Shown here one piece after another: positions 6,401-6,804 of a stretch of 6,804 bases of DNA; position 1 is the stretch's first letter; every line of letters begins with the position of its first letter. This DNA is from Pseudomonadota bacterium (GTDB taxonomy: Bacteria; Pseudomonadota; Gammaproteobacteria; Enterobacterales; Enterobacteriaceae): NCBI GenBank assembly GCA_023425455.1, contig JAFACP010000176.1, positions 1-6,804 of the forward strand, given 5' to 3'. The translations under genes were made by a program, and so were the position numbers. Under the pieces are notes generated by a model. That model had not been told where the DNA came from and searched no databases. It worked only from the letters and a program-made list of their open reading frames with translations.

Positions 6401-6804
6401 AAGTCCAGGAGACCCTCTCTGCGGTGGCGGATGACGGGATCGAACAGAGCGGGCTGCACATCTGGAGTTTTGGCCAGTTGCCGGAAAGCTATGAGCAAAA
6501 GCGCGGTAACTACAAGGTCAAAGCCTGGCCGGCGCTGGTGGATGAGCGCGACAGCGTGGCCATCAGGCTGTTCGATAATCCGCAGGAACAGCAGCAAATG
6601 ATGTGGCGCGGGCTGCGGCGCCTGCTGCTGCTTAACATCCCGTCGCCGATAAAGTATCTGCACGAGAAGCTGCCAAACAAAGCCAAGCTGGGGCTCTACT
6701 TTAACCCGTACGGCAAAGTGCTCGATCTGATCGACGACTGTATCTCCTGCGGCGTCGACAAGCTGATCCACGAGGCGGGCGGCCCGGTATGGACGGAAGA
6801 GGCG
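3406..6804 (+). CDS. hrpA: HrpA, DEAH-box ATP-dependent RNA helicase (5' part; runs off the window)
   Basis: The frame is open for 1133 codons to the last base. E. coli HrpA is 1300 residues, so roughly the last 165 are outside the window. HrpA is a cytoplasmic 3'-5' RNA helicase, first linked to processing of fimbrial mRNA and more recently reported to act on collided or stalled ribosomes. Walker A is GETGSGKT at 100-107, the DEAH box is at 197-200, SAT at 229-231, and motif VI is QRKGRCGRV at 395-403. All are intact, so the ATPase should be active. RecA-like domains cover about 80-420, then a winged-helix/HA2 region to about 570, an OB-like domain to about 690, and the HrpA-specific C-terminal region (DUF3418) from about 700. 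ATG 3406 is the first in-frame start after a stop at 3376 and matches the E. coli N-terminus (MTEQQKLT). It lacks a clear Shine-Dalgarno sequence. The long open frames on the opposite strand are by-products of codon bias. Confidence 0.97.
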   Translation, partial: MTEQQKLTYPMLLQQLDSLMLRDKQRFARRLHGVKKVKNPDAQQAIYQEMAKEIEQAAGKVVLRDAARPQITYPENLPVSQKKQDILAAVRDHQVVIVAGETGSGKTTQLPKICLELGRGVRGLIGHTQPRRLAARTVANRIAEELQTEPGGCIGYKVRFSDHVSDNTMVKLMTDGILLAEIQQDRLLMQYDTIIIDEAHERSLNIDFLLGYLKELLPRRPDLKIIITSATIDPERFSKHFNDAPIIEVSGRTFPVEVRYRPMVEDADDTERDQLQAIFDAVDELGNESAGDILIFMSGEREIRDTADALSKRDLRHTEILPLYARLSNSEQNRVFQPHGGRRIVLATNVAETSLTVPGIKYVIDPGTARISRYSYRTKVQRLPIEPVSQASANQRKGRCGRVSEGICIRLYSEDDFLSRPEFTDPEILRTNLASVILQMTALGLGDIAAFPFVEAPDKRNIQDGVRLLEELGAITTDEQATAYKLTPMGRQLSQLPVDPRLARMVLEAQKHGCVREAMIITSALSIQDPRERPMDKQQASDEKHRRFHDKESDFLAFVNLWNYLGEQQKALSSNQFRRQCRVDFLNYLRVREWQDIYTQLRQVVKELGIPVNSEPAEYREIHLALLTGLLSHIGMKDADKQEFTGARNARFSIFPGSGLFKKPPKWTMVAELVETSRLWGRIAARIDPEWVEPLAQHLLKRSYSEPHWERAQGAVMATEKVTVYGLPVVAARKVNYSQIDPALCRELFIRHALVEGDWQTRHAFFRENLKLRAEVEELEHKSRRRDILVDDEALFEFYDQRISHDVISARHFDSWWKRASKETPDLLNFEKSMLIKEGAESVSKLDYPNFWHQGNLKLRLTYQFEPGTDADGVTVHIPLPLLNQVDESGFEWQIPGLRRDLVIALIKSLPKPVRRNFVPAPNYAGAFLGRVTPLELPLLDALEREFRRMTGTTIDRDDWNWDQVPDHLKISFRVVDEKNKKLQEGRSLAALKAGLKGKVQETLSAVADDGIEQSGLHIWSFGQLPESYEQKRGNYKVKAWPALVDERDSVAIRLFDNPQEQQQMMWRGLRRLLLLNIPSPIKYLHEKLPNKAKLGLYFNPYGKVLDLIDDCISCGVDKLIHEAGGPVWTEEA

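Noticed and set aside
6391..6771. 126-codon minus-strand frame inside hrpA
   Set aside because: It is a shadow of the HrpA C-terminal region by codon bias, with no family match that I can see.

Overview
The window looks like chromosomal DNA from a member of the Enterobacteriaceae other than E. coli K-12 itself (for example the Enterobacter/Klebsiella/Kosakonia/Citrobacter range). PaaX, PaaY, YaiL, AzoR and HrpA all read as close relatives of the E. coli proteins as I remember them. They carry many scattered substitutions, and codons are richer in G and C at third positions. I see no insertion sequence, phage gene, tRNA, rRNA or CRISPR array.

Layout, left to right. Positions 1-138 are the last codons of paaX, the repressor of phenylacetate catabolism. 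paaY (148-744), a gamma-carbonic-anhydrase-like hexapeptide thioesterase, follows in the same operon. A bidirectional hairpin terminator (766-816) closes paaY and also a small unrecognised minus-strand gene (802-1077). A divergent intergenic region (1078-1274) carries a perfect TATAAT embedded in a perfect 9+9 bp palindrome. It drives yaiL (1275-1814, DUF2058). yaiL runs tail to tail, with a 6 bp gap, into a minus-strand RluA-family pseudouridine synthase gene (1821-2507), which has its own extended -10 promoter. Upstream of that, a strong terminator (2555-2588) ends azoR (2596-3201, minus, FMN-dependent NADH azoreductase). azoR is divergent from hrpA (3406 to beyond the window end), which encodes a DEAH-box RNA helicase. 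The 204-base azoR/hrpA divergent region holds a candidate operator and weak promoters.

How it fits together. The outer genes keep the order familiar from E. coli K-12 (paaX-paaY ... azoR-hrpA). In K-12 the interval between paaY and azoR holds ydbA, ydbC, ydbD and ynbABCD, whereas here it holds the small unknown gene, yaiL and the RluA-like gene. In K-12 yaiL lies elsewhere, near the frm genes. The interval is therefore a variable slot between conserved anchors. Three of the neighbours (the pseudouridine synthase, HrpA and, speculatively, YaiL) act on or are suggested to act on RNA, but nothing in the sequence shows that they form one system. Most of the window is ordinary. The best leads are the yaiL promoter palindrome, the unrecognised 91-residue protein and the extra RluA paralogue.
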